Source: Zygnema cylindricum (Eukaryota > Streptophyta > Zygnematophyceae > Zygnematales > Zygnemataceae). From it: DNA of 64,000 bases. Positions 1 to 11,082 of the stretch are shown piece by piece. Under the pieces are notes generated by a model. That model did no database searches, was not told the DNA's origin, and worked only from the letters and a program-made list of their open reading frames with translations. The translations under genes were made by a program, and so were the position numbers. Each line of letters begins with the position of its first letter. The first letter of the stretch is position 1. The stretch lies in NCBI GenBank assembly GCA_037447655.1, contig JBBHKE010002612.1, positions 98,530 to 162,529 on the forward strand, given 5' to 3'.

Positions 1-2332
1 AGGCCAAAGTGCCCTCACCGGGGGGGGAAGAGATTTATGATAACTATCACTGATGATTGGTCTCGGTATTCCAAGGTTTATTTTTTGAAAAACAAGTCAA
101 AAGCTCAAGATTGTTTTAGACAATATAAAGCATGGAGCGAAAAATTCCATGAAACTCCAATCAAAGGAGTAAGGAGTGACAATGGTGGAGAGTATACTTC
201 TAACCACTTTGACGATTTTGTGAGATAAGATGGAGTTCGACACCAAAAGACAGTTCCAAAAACATGAAACACAATGGGGTAGCTGAACGATTAAATAAGA
301 CTCTAAGTGATAGTGCTAGAAGTATGTTGTCGGAAAAAAAGATAGAAAAAGGTTTTGGGTAGAAGCAATGAATTGTGCTAATTACCTCAAAAATAGATTT
401 CTTACCTTAGCTATAAAAGATCAAATACCTTATGAGAGATGGACCTGCCAAAAACTAGACATATCTCACTTAAAGGTTTTTGGCAGTCAAGTATTTAGTC
501 TAGATACAGATCGGTCTAATTGGAAGCTAGATGGTAAAGGAAAACCGTGATACTTATTACGATATAATGAGGATGTTAAAGGATATAGGGTTTACGATCT
601 AAAAAGGGAAGATATAATCTTAGTAAAGCATCTAGTAGTTATGAATGGAAAAAGTTTGTGGATCCGTTAAAGTATACAAAGTCAGTAAAGATCAGATTTG
701 AGTCATAAAATTTGGATGACTTTGAGCTTCCTAACTATCCAGGTTTGAGAGAAAATGACATTCTTACAATTACAAATCAGACCGAAAAGGACTCGGCTGC
801 GGAAACTCCAGTGACAACTCTACCCGAAGCGGAAGATGTGGTGGAAATTGATTCGGAATCAAAGGATAGGGGTGAAGCCGAGATTGTTTGAAAGAACCCA
901 CGAGAACCATCTATTCTCACCAGATATTTTGAAGGGGGAAGGAGAAGTAGCAAAAGATTGCAAGAAAAATAGGTTAATAACAAGGTAACAAAATTATCTC
1001 ATCAAGATGAACCTTAAACTTATGGAGAGGCGATGACTTGTCTAGAAAGAAACTGGTGGAAGACAGCCATCAATGAGGAGATGGCCTCAATTATGGCAGC
1101 CGATACTTGAGAGCTGGTGGATTGTCCAACTAATAGACAACCAATCGGTTGTAAGTGGGTTTTCAATTTAAAACTAAACCCGGATAACACCATTTAGCGT
1201 TACAAAGCCCGATTTATGGCAAAAGGATTTACACAAAAAGAAGGAATCGACTACGAGGAAACCTTTACCCTGGTCATCAAATTTCCCTCCCTTCGTATAC
1301 TTCTCAGTCTACCAGCGGCGGAAGACAATGAGGTGCACCAGATGGACATTAAGACAACCATTTTGCATGGAGAATTGGAAGAGGAGATCTTCATGCGACA
1401 ACCCGAAGGATTTGTGGAGGAAAGAGAGGAGAGTAAGGTATGCTGGCTGATTTAATCTCTTTTTTGTTTAAAACAAGCGCCTCCAGAGTGGAATAAGAAG
1501 CTTGATGAGTTTCTTACCGGTTTGGGATATATCCGGATCAGTTTAGATCACTCAATCTATGTTTTTGAAGATGAGGAATGTGTTATATTTATTGCAATTT
1601 TTGTTGATGATTTGCTTGTTTTAAGTAAATCAATGGAAAAAATTAATAAACTGAAAATCGATCTTAAGGGAGATTTGAAATAAAGGACATGGGGGAAGCA
1701 AAATATATTTTGGGAATTCAAGTAGAAAGAGACCGAGAAAGAAAGATTATAAGATTGATTAAAAAAAAAGCAATTGGGAACATGCTGGAAAAATTTCTGA
1801 TTGATAAAGCTAATGGTTGTACATCTCCTATCAAATTAAAGATGGGAAGTGAGGGGAGTGAGGAAGAAGGAGTCATAGTCTTGGACAAGGACTTACGTCT
1901 TGAAGAACAAAAGTTCATGCAGACTATTACTTACAGGCAAGTAGTGGGAAGCGTAATCTATTTTATGAATTGTACCCGGCCGGATTTAGCTGCAGCTGTA
2001 GGAGTGCTGAGTAGAAGTGTAAATGCTCCCACTAAAAAATGATTGGGAGGCAGCTAAGAGAGTCCTTAGATATTTGATAGGAACTAAGGATCTATGGTTG
2101 CATTTGGGTGGGGAGAATACTGACATCACTACTTGGAGTGATGCCAGTTATGGTGATGCTCTGATGAGAAGATGTACTTCTGGATATGTATTATATGTGG
2201 GTGATGGGGCTTGCTGTTGGAGTAGCAAACAACAAAAGGTTATTACTCAGTCCACCATGGAGGCTGAGTATATGGCCTCTTGCTTTGCTGTAAAAGAATT
2301 GATGTGGGTCAAATATTTGCTTAGTAAGCTGT
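1..2332 (+). pseudogene. Truncated Ty1/copia pol (integrase-RT-RNase H), element P1
   Basis: Remnant of a copia polyprotein, entering the window already inside the integrase. The integrase core shows TDDWSRY and RSDNGGEYTS near 46-200 and a degraded AERLNKT-type catalytic-Glu region near 280-300. The reverse transcriptase follows from about 1070, with the HQMDIKTTILHGELEEEIFM block near 1340-1400 and a VDDLLV active site near 1600-1620. RNase H runs from about 1980, with the TWSDASYGDA and STMEAEYMAS blocks at 2130-2275. Many stops and frameshifts break it (for example at 226-228, 548-550 and 1453-1455), so it is dead. It is closest in sequence to E1 downstream. Coding similarity stops abruptly near 2330, where LTR sequence begins, so the end of RNase H, the polypurine tract and the LTR start are deleted. 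Confidence 0.9.
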
Positions 2333-3162
2333 CGGTTACAATATTTAATCTTGGTACCTACGGATAAGTAATGGCGTCACTAGCTAGTAGCCTTATCCAT
2401 TTAGTCTAGGATTAGTTGAAAACGATATAGGGTTTAACAAATATATAAAAGTTAACATATAGGCTAATTCATTTAACGACAACTATATACCGAAAACATA
2501 GAGTCAATTATGAAAAGTATGGATTAAGAGTACGGAGAAGAAATAAGTACCGCGCATTTGTTTCTATAGCGAAAAAAATACATCGCAAATTTTTATAATG
2601 GCTATGATTGAAATCGCCATTCAATCGGACGGTTGGAAAGAATGTTGAGATGACGGAAGATGATTTCGGCTGTTTATGGTCGCCACCACATCAGATGAAA
2701 CATGGCACCACGACATTGGATTTCAACATCTCTAGGGATTACGGAAACGAATCTAGATAAGACACATGTCGACATTTTGGTCATGTCGTACAATGTTCGT
2801 TCATAAAGTACAGTGGCAGCTGTACCATTTTGTACGGTACAGTAATATGATTGTTGGTGGAAGTCAATAGATAGATTTTTAGAGAGAGATAGGACTTAGA
2901 AAAATTTGGTAGATAGGACCATCTCTCCCAGAGAGCTTGTATACAAAAGATCAACTTTGACCCTCCATAACTTACTGCTCAGGGGAGCAAATTCAAAGAT
3001 TCTTTTTGCTATCGACTCATGAGAGTCTTGCCTTTATAGGGGTGCAAGTGGTCAGTGTTTTTGTCTTCCACGGTGGTAGTTATTCTTCCTAAAACACGAA
3101 GAGGTCAGGGTTATCCTAAAGGCTTATTGGAAGCTGTCTATTCTGACGACATATGGAGGTCT
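2331..3162 (+). mobile_element. 5'-truncated copia LTR (LTR0), plus orientation
   Basis: This stretch aligns by eye with the inner and 3' parts of the E1 LTRs: a tRNA-like remnant near 2360-2410, a CCACCACATC region, a GTAC cluster, a TATACAAAA box near 2940, and the end GGAGGTCTCAAAGTTGCA. The last CA is at 3161-3162. No primer-binding site or gag follows, so it is the 3' LTR of P1 with an internal deletion, or an unrelated solo piece. The next base onward is minus-strand copia RT. Confidence 0.75.
2788..2840. promoter_or_regulatory. GTAC motif cluster in LTR0
   Basis: Five GTAC tetranucleotides start at 2788, 2808, 2822, 2832 and 2837. About one per 256 bp is expected by chance. The same cluster recurs at the equivalent place in other copia LTRs of this window. 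Confidence 0.6.
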
Positions 3163-3989
3163 CAAAGTTGCATTCTTTACAATATTGCGCTTGCGATAAT
3201 TTAATATTTCCATTATCGTACCCTAAAACTTCCACTCCAAGAATATATCGTACTTCCCCCAAATCTGTGACTTTCAAGTGTAAACGCAGGTACTCCTTCA
3301 ATTCCGCGATTCGCGTCAACTTGTCACATATCATCAAAAAATCATCCACGTAGACAGAAAATAGGATTTTATCCTCCCCCTCACCTTTTACTTAAACTTC
3401 AAAGTCTGAAACAGTGCGGACCAATCCAAATTCGGTAAGGACTTTGTGTAATCGTAAATACCAAGTCTGCGGTGCCAGTTTTAGTCTGTACAAGGACTTT
3501 CGCAGCTGCCATACCTTCCCCTCCTTCAACACTACTCCCTCTGGAACTTTCATATAAACCTCCTCCTCTTAGTCACCATTCAAGAACGTCGTCTCTACGT
3601 CCATTTGGTGAATGTGCTTTTTGCCGGCTGTGACAATACCAATAAGCATCCTCAATAAATCAAACTTCACTACCGGTGCATATGTCTGTGTATAATCTAT
3701 CCCCTCCCTTTGTTGAAAACCCTTGCAAACTAACCGAGCCTTAAGTTTTACTACTTCCCCCGATGAACCCGATTTCGTTTTAAAAATTCATTTTGCATCA
3801 ATAGCCTTTTTACCTTCCGGTAGACTTACCTCTTCAAAAGTACGGTTGTAAATAATTGATTGAAGTTCGCTTTCCCACGGCGGTTTCCAATGCTTCTCCC
3901 AATCGCATGATTTTCATGCTTCCATATAAAATCACAGATCGCCCGACTTGTTTTTGCATAATGATTGCTATAAAAGAAAATCATCCCCC
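3163..3989 (-). pseudogene. Copia reverse transcriptase fragment of a different lineage
   Basis: Read on the minus strand, from about 3760 down to 3170 there is essentially one continuous frame of copia RT. It has CKGFQQREGIDY and YAPVVKFD (fingers), HIHQMDVETTFLNGD (palm, followed by one stop), YMKVPEGV, a YVDDFLMICDK active site, and DLGEVRYILGVEV (thumb). The YVDDFLMI and GVEV wording differs from the YVDDLLVLSKS/GIQVERD wording of E1, M1 and M2, so this belongs to another copia lineage. It has no LTR of its own, is cut off at 3163 by the end of LTR0, and is cut off at 3990 by the start of the next LTR. Confidence 0.85.
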
Positions 3990-4204
3990 TGTTGGAATCA
4001 CTAGATTTAGGGGAGATATTTTCTAGATCTTAATTGATTAGAATAGCTAAAAGAAAAAGCGTAGGCAGCTTGCTTCCACCTTTAATCTCTAGCCCCCATA
4101 TTTGTTGTAGTCATTAAAGGAGAGAGAGGGTGGTGGAGCCATGGCTACCTCAGCTCCATGGGCGGGACTAAAATGTGACCTAAGTCACTCTCAACAAAAG
4201 CGTT

Positions 4205-4275
4205 GAGTGTGGCAAGACTCGAACCTCTGACGGTCAAAGCGAGGCGTAGCCGTTAGCTCTTACCAGTCGGTCGTA
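4205..4275 (-). other. tRNA-like module antisense to the outer LTR
   Basis: On the minus strand this contains an A-box-like CGACTGGTAAGAGC (plus coordinates about 4257-4270) and a B-box-like GGTTCGAGTC (4216-4225), spaced as in a tRNA gene. A full cloverleaf is not evident, so I call it tRNA-derived or SINE-like and not a functional tRNA gene. Confidence 0.5.
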
Positions 4276-4898
4276 GTAATCCCTTAGGATACATAGGGTT
4301 TGATAGCTATTTAAACATCAACTAGATCAGTATTTTGATTAACAAAATAACAAATTGAGAACATAGAAACTAGTTGAGTTTTTAGTATGCACGAAACAAA
4401 TGTATTGTACATTTGTTATTTTGAACGGCTAACATTAAAAGCCGGTTTGGATCCGACCGCCCTCATCATCGGCAAGATCCCGGAATGGCCGCCTTGGCGG
4501 TTTTAGGACGTGACATGACCTGTCGACATGTGGCAAGATATTATAAGGAAGCGGGAATCCCGGGGAGCGCGAGGACAAGTTTGAAGGAGACAAGCGTCCA
4601 CTCCATGGCCTTGTCGTACAAAGGCCGTACAAAAGTACATTGGTCCTAGTACATTTCTGTATTGTATTATCTTTTGATTGGTTCGTACTGTAAAAACAAA
4701 AGGTTATTTTAGTATTTTCTAGGTTTTGCAAAATGCAGAAAAGAAGCCGAGGCAGCCTGCCTCTAACTTCTCTCTTCAGCTCCCACACTTGTCGTAGTCA
4801 CTGAAGGTTGAAGAGGGAGCTAGAGCCATGGCTGCCTATGCTGATTAGAGATAGAGTTACGGGTTGTAGATTTTGGTAGATTTACCAAAATAGAAATT

Positions 4899-4975
4899 GA
4901 CGGACCCTGGATTTGAACCTCGTACCTACCGTCCGTAAACATAGCCGGTAGCCTTAACCAGTTAGTCTGGCATCA
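4899..4975 (-). other. tRNA-like module antisense in the E1 5' LTR
   Basis: The minus strand reads an A-box-like ACTAACTGGTTAAGGC (plus 4951-4966) and a perfect B-box core GGTTCAAATCC (plus 4909-4919). The copy in the 3' LTR (10261-10337) has a T-arm with four of five pairs. It probably descends from a tRNA with a long spacing between the boxes. It shows no CCA end and no clear anticodon. Confidence 0.6.
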
Positions 4976-5245
4976 TGGTTGGACATATAGGGTTTTGTAA
5001 TTATTTAGATGTTAACATGTAGCCTATTTACATTCAACATAATATTTAGAGATAGATACAATTATAATGTACGGCCACGGAACTTCTGAAACGGATACCG
5101 CGCATTTTGTTTCGAAGGCGAAACAAATACTGCGCAAGTATTTATGATGCCCACGATTGTAGTCCGACTTCATCGGACGGCCACGAAGCATGCCGAGATC
5201 GCAGAATGAGTTTTCGACGGTTTATGGTCGTCGTCACATCAATTT

Positions 5246-5254
5246 CCACGTGGC
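5246..5254. promoter_or_regulatory. G-box CCACGTGGC in the E1 5' LTR
   Basis: A palindromic CACGTG core, the site bound by plant bZIP and bHLH factors. It recurs between the tRNA-like module and the GTAC cluster at 10608-10616 (E1 3' LTR), 22467-22475 and 27788-27796 (M2 LTRs). Confidence 0.5.
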
Positions 5255-5335
5255 ACAATCACATTGGATTTCGGCATCTTTGGGGATTCCGGGAACAAAT
5301 CCAAAAATGACATTTGTCGACTTGTTGGCCATGTT

Positions 5336-5410
5336 GTACAATGGCCGTACACAAAGTACATCGGCACATGTACCTTTATGTACGATACACTCTTATGATA
5401 GGTGCCGTAC
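5336..5410. promoter_or_regulatory. GTAC cluster in the E1 5' LTR
   Basis: GTAC at 5336, 5347, 5356, 5370, 5380 and 5407, upstream of the TATA-like box. GTAC is the core bound by SBP/SPL-domain transcription factors, including copper-response regulators. The regulatory role here is inferred. Confidence 0.55.
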
Positions 5411-5720
5411 TTCAGAAGATAGAGTTTTAAAGAGAGATAGGACTTAGAAACTTTTGATAGATTAGACCATCGCTCCCACAGAGCTCCTATACAAAAGGTC
5501 AACTTTGACTCTTCATAGCTTACTGCTCAGGGGAGCAAATTCAGAGATTTTTTTTGCTATAGTCTCAGGGGAGTCTTGCCTTTACAGTGATGAAGGTGGT
5601 GAGAGAATTTGTCTGCCAGGGTGGCAGTTATTCTTGCTGAAACACAAAAGGGTCAGGGTTATCCTAAAGGCTTCGTTTGAGCTGCCTACTTTGAGGTCCT
5701 ATGGAGGTCTAAGAGTTTCA

Positions 5721-5733
5721 GATTATGGGCCCA
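5721..5733 (+). other. E1 primer-binding site: half-tRNA initiator Met
   Basis: GATTATGGGCCCA starts directly after the LTR. It is complementary, with one mismatch, to the anticodon arm of plant initiator tRNA-Met (TGGGCCCATAACC, anticodon CAT). Internal priming by a cleaved initiator tRNA is known for Drosophila copia and yeast Ty5. The ATG at 5725-5727 lies inside the site and is also the first codon of gag. Confidence 0.75.
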
Positions 5734-8700
5734 TTATCTAGGGTGCCCATATTCAATGGAGGCAGCTTCATATACTGGGAAAGTATGATGACAAGAGCTC
5801 TATGGGAGAAACGGTTTTGGGGAATAGTGAGTGGACGGGTGAGGCGTCCATCCAGTCTTGGGATACCTCCAGGGTATACAGGAGGCAGATTCACTAGAGA
5901 TGCAGATTCATCTTCAACGGAGGAGACAAAGGCAGGAGAGGTGGTGGACAAAGGAAAGGAGAAGGAGACAATCACACCAATAGCAACCGGTTCGGCATTC
6001 ATGTCACCTATTTCGAGGAAGAGGAGAATGATATCGATACGTGGGACTTCAACAATATGGCGGCTAAGCACTTCATCCTCCGCCATCTTACTCAAGGGCT
6101 TCCATCTCCCCATTTGCAGGTAGAGACAGCATCCGATCTTTGGATGGCTCTCATAGAGATGTACCGAAGTGGTACGATTCAACAACAACAATTGGCTGAT
6201 CAGAAAATTAAGGAGTATGTATACAAAGGGGGGAAGATGTTAGATTTTTGCAATGAGCTTGTTACACTTTTCATGGAACTAAAAAGTGCTAGAAAGGTAT
6301 TTAGTGAAAAGGAAAAGGTTAACTGTTTACTAATGAAGTTACCTGAGGAGTTCGAGAACATAGTAAACCGTGTGCAGGACTTTGCGGACTTAAGGTGGAT
6401 TTGGAATTTAGTGGTAGGGATGATTCTCGTTCGGGATAATACAATTGAGATCCGAAGGGGAGGAAAGAGTGGGCAAGCCTTGGAAGCCGGGACTGATTGG
6501 AGAAACAATCATTCTAGAAAACAAGTTGGAAATTATCGAGGGGAGGTGCAGAAAAATCAGACCGAGGAGTTCGGACCAAGGACTCCCAAGGGATTGTGCC
6601 GTTTTTGTAAGAAACACGGGCACTATATGGCTGAATGCACTAAGTTAACCGAGATGCGGTTAAAGGAGGGGCAGACTGGTGGACCACCGAGAGGAAAGAA
6701 AAAGGCCCTTGTGACACAGATACATGAGGCGGAATCCGAGGACGAAGACGATGAACTCCTAATGGATGAGGAGTTGGAAGCAAAAAGTGAGGTCGAAATT
6801 CCACGAAAGCAGAAATGTGCTTTCACTGGATTGAAAGGTGAAGCAGGCTAGATTGTAGATTTAGGTGCATCCATGCACATGTGTAAAGATAAACACATGT
6901 TCACTAAGATAAGAAAGATTCCCACCGTAGAGATAGATTACAAGGATGGGAGGATAGTCACTACTACTCTTGTAGGATCGGTAGATCTAAAAGTGTTAGT
7001 AGAAGGAAAGACATCTACAGTTACATTCTCCGATGTGTTGTTTATTTTGGAGCTGAACAAAAACCTCATCTCTACGTCTGTATTAGATGATAAGGATTTT
7101 GATACTAGCACTAGGAAAGGAGTCTTTACTGCCAGTTTTGAGAAGGAAGTTTATTTCACTGCTGAAAATAGGTAACCAAGGGATGTTTAGGCTGATTTTA
7201 AGCAATGAAAAGAAGAAACTTTACTATGCTGGTATTCATGATATAATAATGTGGCATAAGAGGCTTTGGCATGTGAATCTAGATAAATTAAGAGAGATGA
7301 AAAAGATGGGAGTAGTGGAAGGGATTCAGTTCGGTGAAAGTGAGAATCTAAGTGATTGTAGTGGGTGTGCTCAAGGTAAAAGAACACAGGTTACCCTTCC
7401 CAAAAAATCCCACCTATAAAGGAGAAAAGATTATAGATTTAGTACACACAGATATATGGGGGCCGGCCAAAGTGCCATCACCCGGGGGGAAGAGATTTAT
7501 GATGACTATCAGAGATGATTGGTCTCGGTATTCCAGGGTGTATTTTTTGAAAAATAAGTTAGAGGCTCACGAATGTTTTAAACAATATAAAGCATGGAGT
7601 GAAAAACTCCATGAAACCTCAATCAAGAGAGGAAGGAGTGACAATGGTGGAGAGTATACCTCTAACCCGTTTGAGGATTTTCCGAGAGAAGATGGAGTGC
7701 AACACCAAAAGACAGTTCCTGAAAATCCTGAGCAGAATGGTGTAGCCGAAAGATTAAATAGAACACTAAGTGATAGTGCTAGGAGTATCTTGTCAGATAA
7801 GAAGATAGGAAAGCAGTTTTGGGTCGGAGCAATGAACTGTGCAAATTATCTCAAAAATAGAGATCTTACTTCAGCAGTAAAAGGCCAAACACCCTATGAG
7901 AGATCGACTGGCCGAAAACCAGATGTTTCACACTTAAAGGTTTTCGGTAGTCAAGTGTTCAGTTTAGACACAGATCGGTCAAATTGGAAGTTAGATCCAA
8001 AAGGAATACCAGGATATCTACTAGGATATGATGAAGATGTAAAAGGATATAGAGTCTACGATCTCAAAAGAGAGGATATTATCCTAGTGAAGCATCTAGT
8101 GGTTATGGATAAAGGAAAATCTATAGATCCCTTTAAGCATACAAAGACAGTCAAAATCAGATTTGAGTCAGAAAATTCAGATGACTTTGAGCTTCCTAAC
8201 TATCCAGGATTTCAAGAAGATGATGATCTTGCAGGTATGGATCAGATCGAGAAGGACCCAAATGTGGAAACCCTAGTAGTAACTCCAACCGAAGCGGAAG
8301 ACGTGGTGGAAATCGACCCGAAATCAAGGGATAGGGGAGAAGTAGAAAGTGTTCGGAAGAATCGAAGAGAACCATCTATTCCGGCAACCAAGTTTGAGGG
8401 AGGAAGAAGAAGCTACAAAAGATTGGAAAAGAGACAAGTTAACAATAAGGTAACTAAACTGTCTCACCCTGATGAACCTCAAACTTATAATGAGGCAATG
8501 ACTTGTCCTGAAAGAAACCGGTGGAAAAAAGCCATTAACGAGGGGATGGTCTCAATTATGGCTGCCGATACATGGGAATTGGTGGATTGTCCTCCTGCCA
8601 GGAAGCCAATTGGGTGTAAGTGGGTATTTAAGCTGAAACTCAACCCGGATAAAACCATTGAGCGCTACAAGGCTTGGTTAATGGCGAAGGGATTTACCCA

Positions 8701-10040
8701 GAGAGAGGGAATTGACTACGAGGAGACTTTTGTCCCGGTCGTCAGGTTTCCTTCGGTTCGGATACTTCTCGGTATGGCGGCAGCAGAAGACATGGAAGTG
8801 CATCAGATGGACATCAAGACGGCCTTCCTACATGGACAGTTGGAAGAGGAAATTTTTATGCGACAGCTCGAAGGATTTGTGGAGCAAGGGGAGGAAAGCA
8901 AGGTATGCCAATTGATCAAATTTGTGTATGGGCTCAAACAGGCGCCCCGGCAATAAAACAAGAAGCTCGATGAGTTTCTTACAGGTTTGGGATATATTCG
9001 GATCAGCCCAGATCACTCAATTTATTTGTTTAAAGATGAGGAAGGAATTATTTTTATTGCAATTTATGTAGATGATTTGCTTGTTTAAAGTAAATCTATG
9101 GATAAAATAAATAAGTTGAAAAATGATTTAAATGGAAGATTTGAGATGAAGGATATGGGAGAAGCAAGGTATATTTTGGGAATTCAGGTAGAAAGAGACA
9201 GAGATAGAAAGATAATAAAATTAACTCAAAATGAGGCTATTGGAAACATGTTAGAAAAATTCCAAATGGACAAGGCTAATAGTTGTACCACTCCTATGGA
9301 ATTAAAGAAGGGAAGTGAGGGGAGTGAGGAAGAGGGTGTTATAATCTTAGATGATGAGGTAGGCCCGAAAGAGATAATATTTATGCAGACCATCCCTTAT
9401 AGACAAGTAGTGGGCAGCCTAATATATTTTATGAATTGTACCCGTCCGGACATAGCCGCAGCTGTAGGAGTACTAAGTAGGAGTCTGAATGCTCCCATTA
9501 AGAAAGATTGGGAGGCAGCTAAAAGAGTCCTTAGATATCTCATAGGGACTAAGAATCTATGGTTGCATTTGGGTGGTAACAATACTCACATCACCACTTG
9601 GAGTGATGCCAACTATGGGGATGCTCCTATGAGGAGATGCACATCTAGATATGTATTGTATGTGGGTGATGGGGCTTGCTGCTGGAGCAGCAAGCAACAA
9701 AAGGTCATTGCTCAGTCCACCATGGAGGCTGAGTACATGGCTTTTTGCTCTGCTGTAAAGGAATTAATGTGGGTCAAGTCTTTGCTTGGTGAGCTTGGTC
9801 ATCTTAAGAGTGGTGTCCAAAAAGTGTTTTAAGATAATCAGGCTGCCATTGCTATTTCTGCCAATCCTAAACATCACTTTAAAGCCAAACACATGGATAT
9901 TAGGCTTAGCTTTGTTAGGGAGAAAGTAGAAAACAAGATAATCAGTTTGGAGTATAAACCAGATAGTGAAATGGTAGCTGATATCGAAACTAATTTTCTG
10001 CCGGGAGAAGTGTGGTCTTAAATTAAAGAGTGACTAAAAA
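5725..10040 (+). pseudogene. E1 gag-pol polyprotein, broken
   Basis: Copia polyprotein starting at the ATG inside the primer-binding site (MGPLSRVPIFNGG). Gag runs to about 6850, with a frameshift near 6060-6120 and a CCHC zinc knuckle CRFCKKHGHYMAEC at 6597-6638. The protease has DLGAS near 6858, where the usual Ser after Asp is changed to Leu, just after a TAG at 6849. The pre-integrase zinc region is at 7250-7380. The integrase core is at 7430-7900 (HTDIWGP, RSDNGGEYTS, EQNGVAERLN). RT runs from about 8540, with YVDD at 9065-9076. RNase H is at 9590-10020 (TWSDANYGDA, STMEAEYMA). Other breaks are frameshifts near 7172 and 7390, TAA at 8954-8956, TAA near 9086 and TAA near 9830. The end of RNase H (the usual DMLTKAVP region) has a deletion. 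The longest intact piece is 534 residues (7352-8956). Confidence 0.93.
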
Positions 10041-10050
10041 ATAAGGGGAG
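10041..10050 (+). other. E1 polypurine tract
   Basis: ATAAGGGGAG directly abuts the 3' LTR start at 10051, the expected plus-strand primer. The same AGGGGAG precedes the LTRs of P3 and M2. Confidence 0.85.
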
Positions 10051-11082
10051 TGTAAAAATAAAAGGTTATTTTAGTATTTTCTAAGTTTTGCAAAATGCAG
10101 AAAAGAAGCCAAGGCAGTCTGCCTCTAACTTCTCTCTTCAGCTCCCACACTTATCGTAGTCACTGAAGGTTGAAGAGGGAGCTAGAGCCATGGCTGCCTA
10201 TGCTGATTAGAGATAGAGTTACATGTTGTAGATTTTATTAGATTTACCAAAATAGAAATTGACGGACCCTGGATTTGAACCTGGTACCTACCGTCCGTCA
10301 ACATAGCTGGTAGCCTTAACCAGTTAGTCTGGCATCATGGTTGGACATATAGGGTTTCGTAATTATTTAGATGTTAACACGTAGCCTATTTTCATTCAAC
10401 GGAATATTAAGACATAGATACAGTTGTAATGTACGGCCACGGAATTTCCGAAACAGATACCGCGCATTTTGTTTCGAAGGCGAAACAAATACTGCGCAAG
10501 TATTTATGACGGCCACGATTGTAATCCGACTTCATCGGACGGCCACGAAGCATGCCGAGATCGCGGAATGAGTTTTCGGCGGTTTATGGTCGAGGTCACA
10601 TCAATTTCCACGTGGCACAATCACATTGGATTTCGGCATCTTTGGGGATTCCGGGAACGAATCCAAAAATGACATGTGTCGACTTGTTGGCCATGTTGTA
10701 CAATGGCCGTACACAAAGTACATCGGCACATGTACCTTTATGTACGATACACTCTTATGATTGGTGCCGTACTTCGGTAGATAGAGTTTTAGAGAGAGAT
10801 AGGACTTAGAAACTTTTGATAGATTAGACCATCGCTCCCAGAGAGCTCCTATACAAAAGGTCAACTTTGACTCTTCATAACTTACTGCTTAGGGGAGCAA
10901 ATTCATAGATTCTTTTTGCTATAGACTCATGGGAGTCTTGCTTTTAGAGGGGTGAAGGTGGTCAGAGTTTTTGTCTGCCAGGGTGGCAGTTATTCTTGCT
11001 GAAACACAAAGGGGTCAGGGTTATCCTAGAGGCTTCGTGTGAGCTGCCTACTTTGAGGTCCTATGGAGGTCTCAGAGTTTCA
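10051..11082 (+). repeat. E1 3' LTR
   Basis: 1032 bp, matching the 5' LTR with scattered substitutions. It contains the same tRNA-like module on the minus strand (10261-10337; B-box at 10271-10281), the G-box (10608-10616) and six GTACs (10698-10772). It is followed by the CGTAC target duplication. Confidence 0.93.

Larger units (their letters stand above)
4689..5720 (+). repeat. E1 5' LTR
   Basis: Starts TGTAAAAACAAAAGG and ends GAGTTTCA. In order it has a G+A-rich leader with an AGCCATGGCT palindrome (about 4826-4835), an antisense tRNA-like module (4899-4975), a CCACGTGGC G-box (5246-5254), six GTAC motifs in 75 bp (5336-5410), and a TATA-like TATACAAAA (5488-5496). The LTR is followed at 5721 by the primer-binding site. 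The transcription start is inferred to lie about 25-35 bp after the TATA-like box. Confidence 0.93.
4689..11082 (+). mobile_element. E1: complete Ty1/copia LTR retrotransposon
   Basis: A full-length element of 6394 bp. Two 1032-bp direct repeats (4689-5720 and 10051-11082) start TGTAAAAA and end GAGTTTCA. They are flanked by a perfect 5-bp target duplication CGTAC (4684-4688 and 11083-11087). A half-tRNA primer-binding site lies directly after the 5' LTR, and a polypurine tract AAGGGGAG directly before the 3' LTR. Between them lie gag, protease, integrase, RT and RNase H in copia order. The equal LTR length and intact target duplication argue for a fairly recent insertion, although the coding region is already broken. 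It sits inside another copia LTR. Confidence 0.95.
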
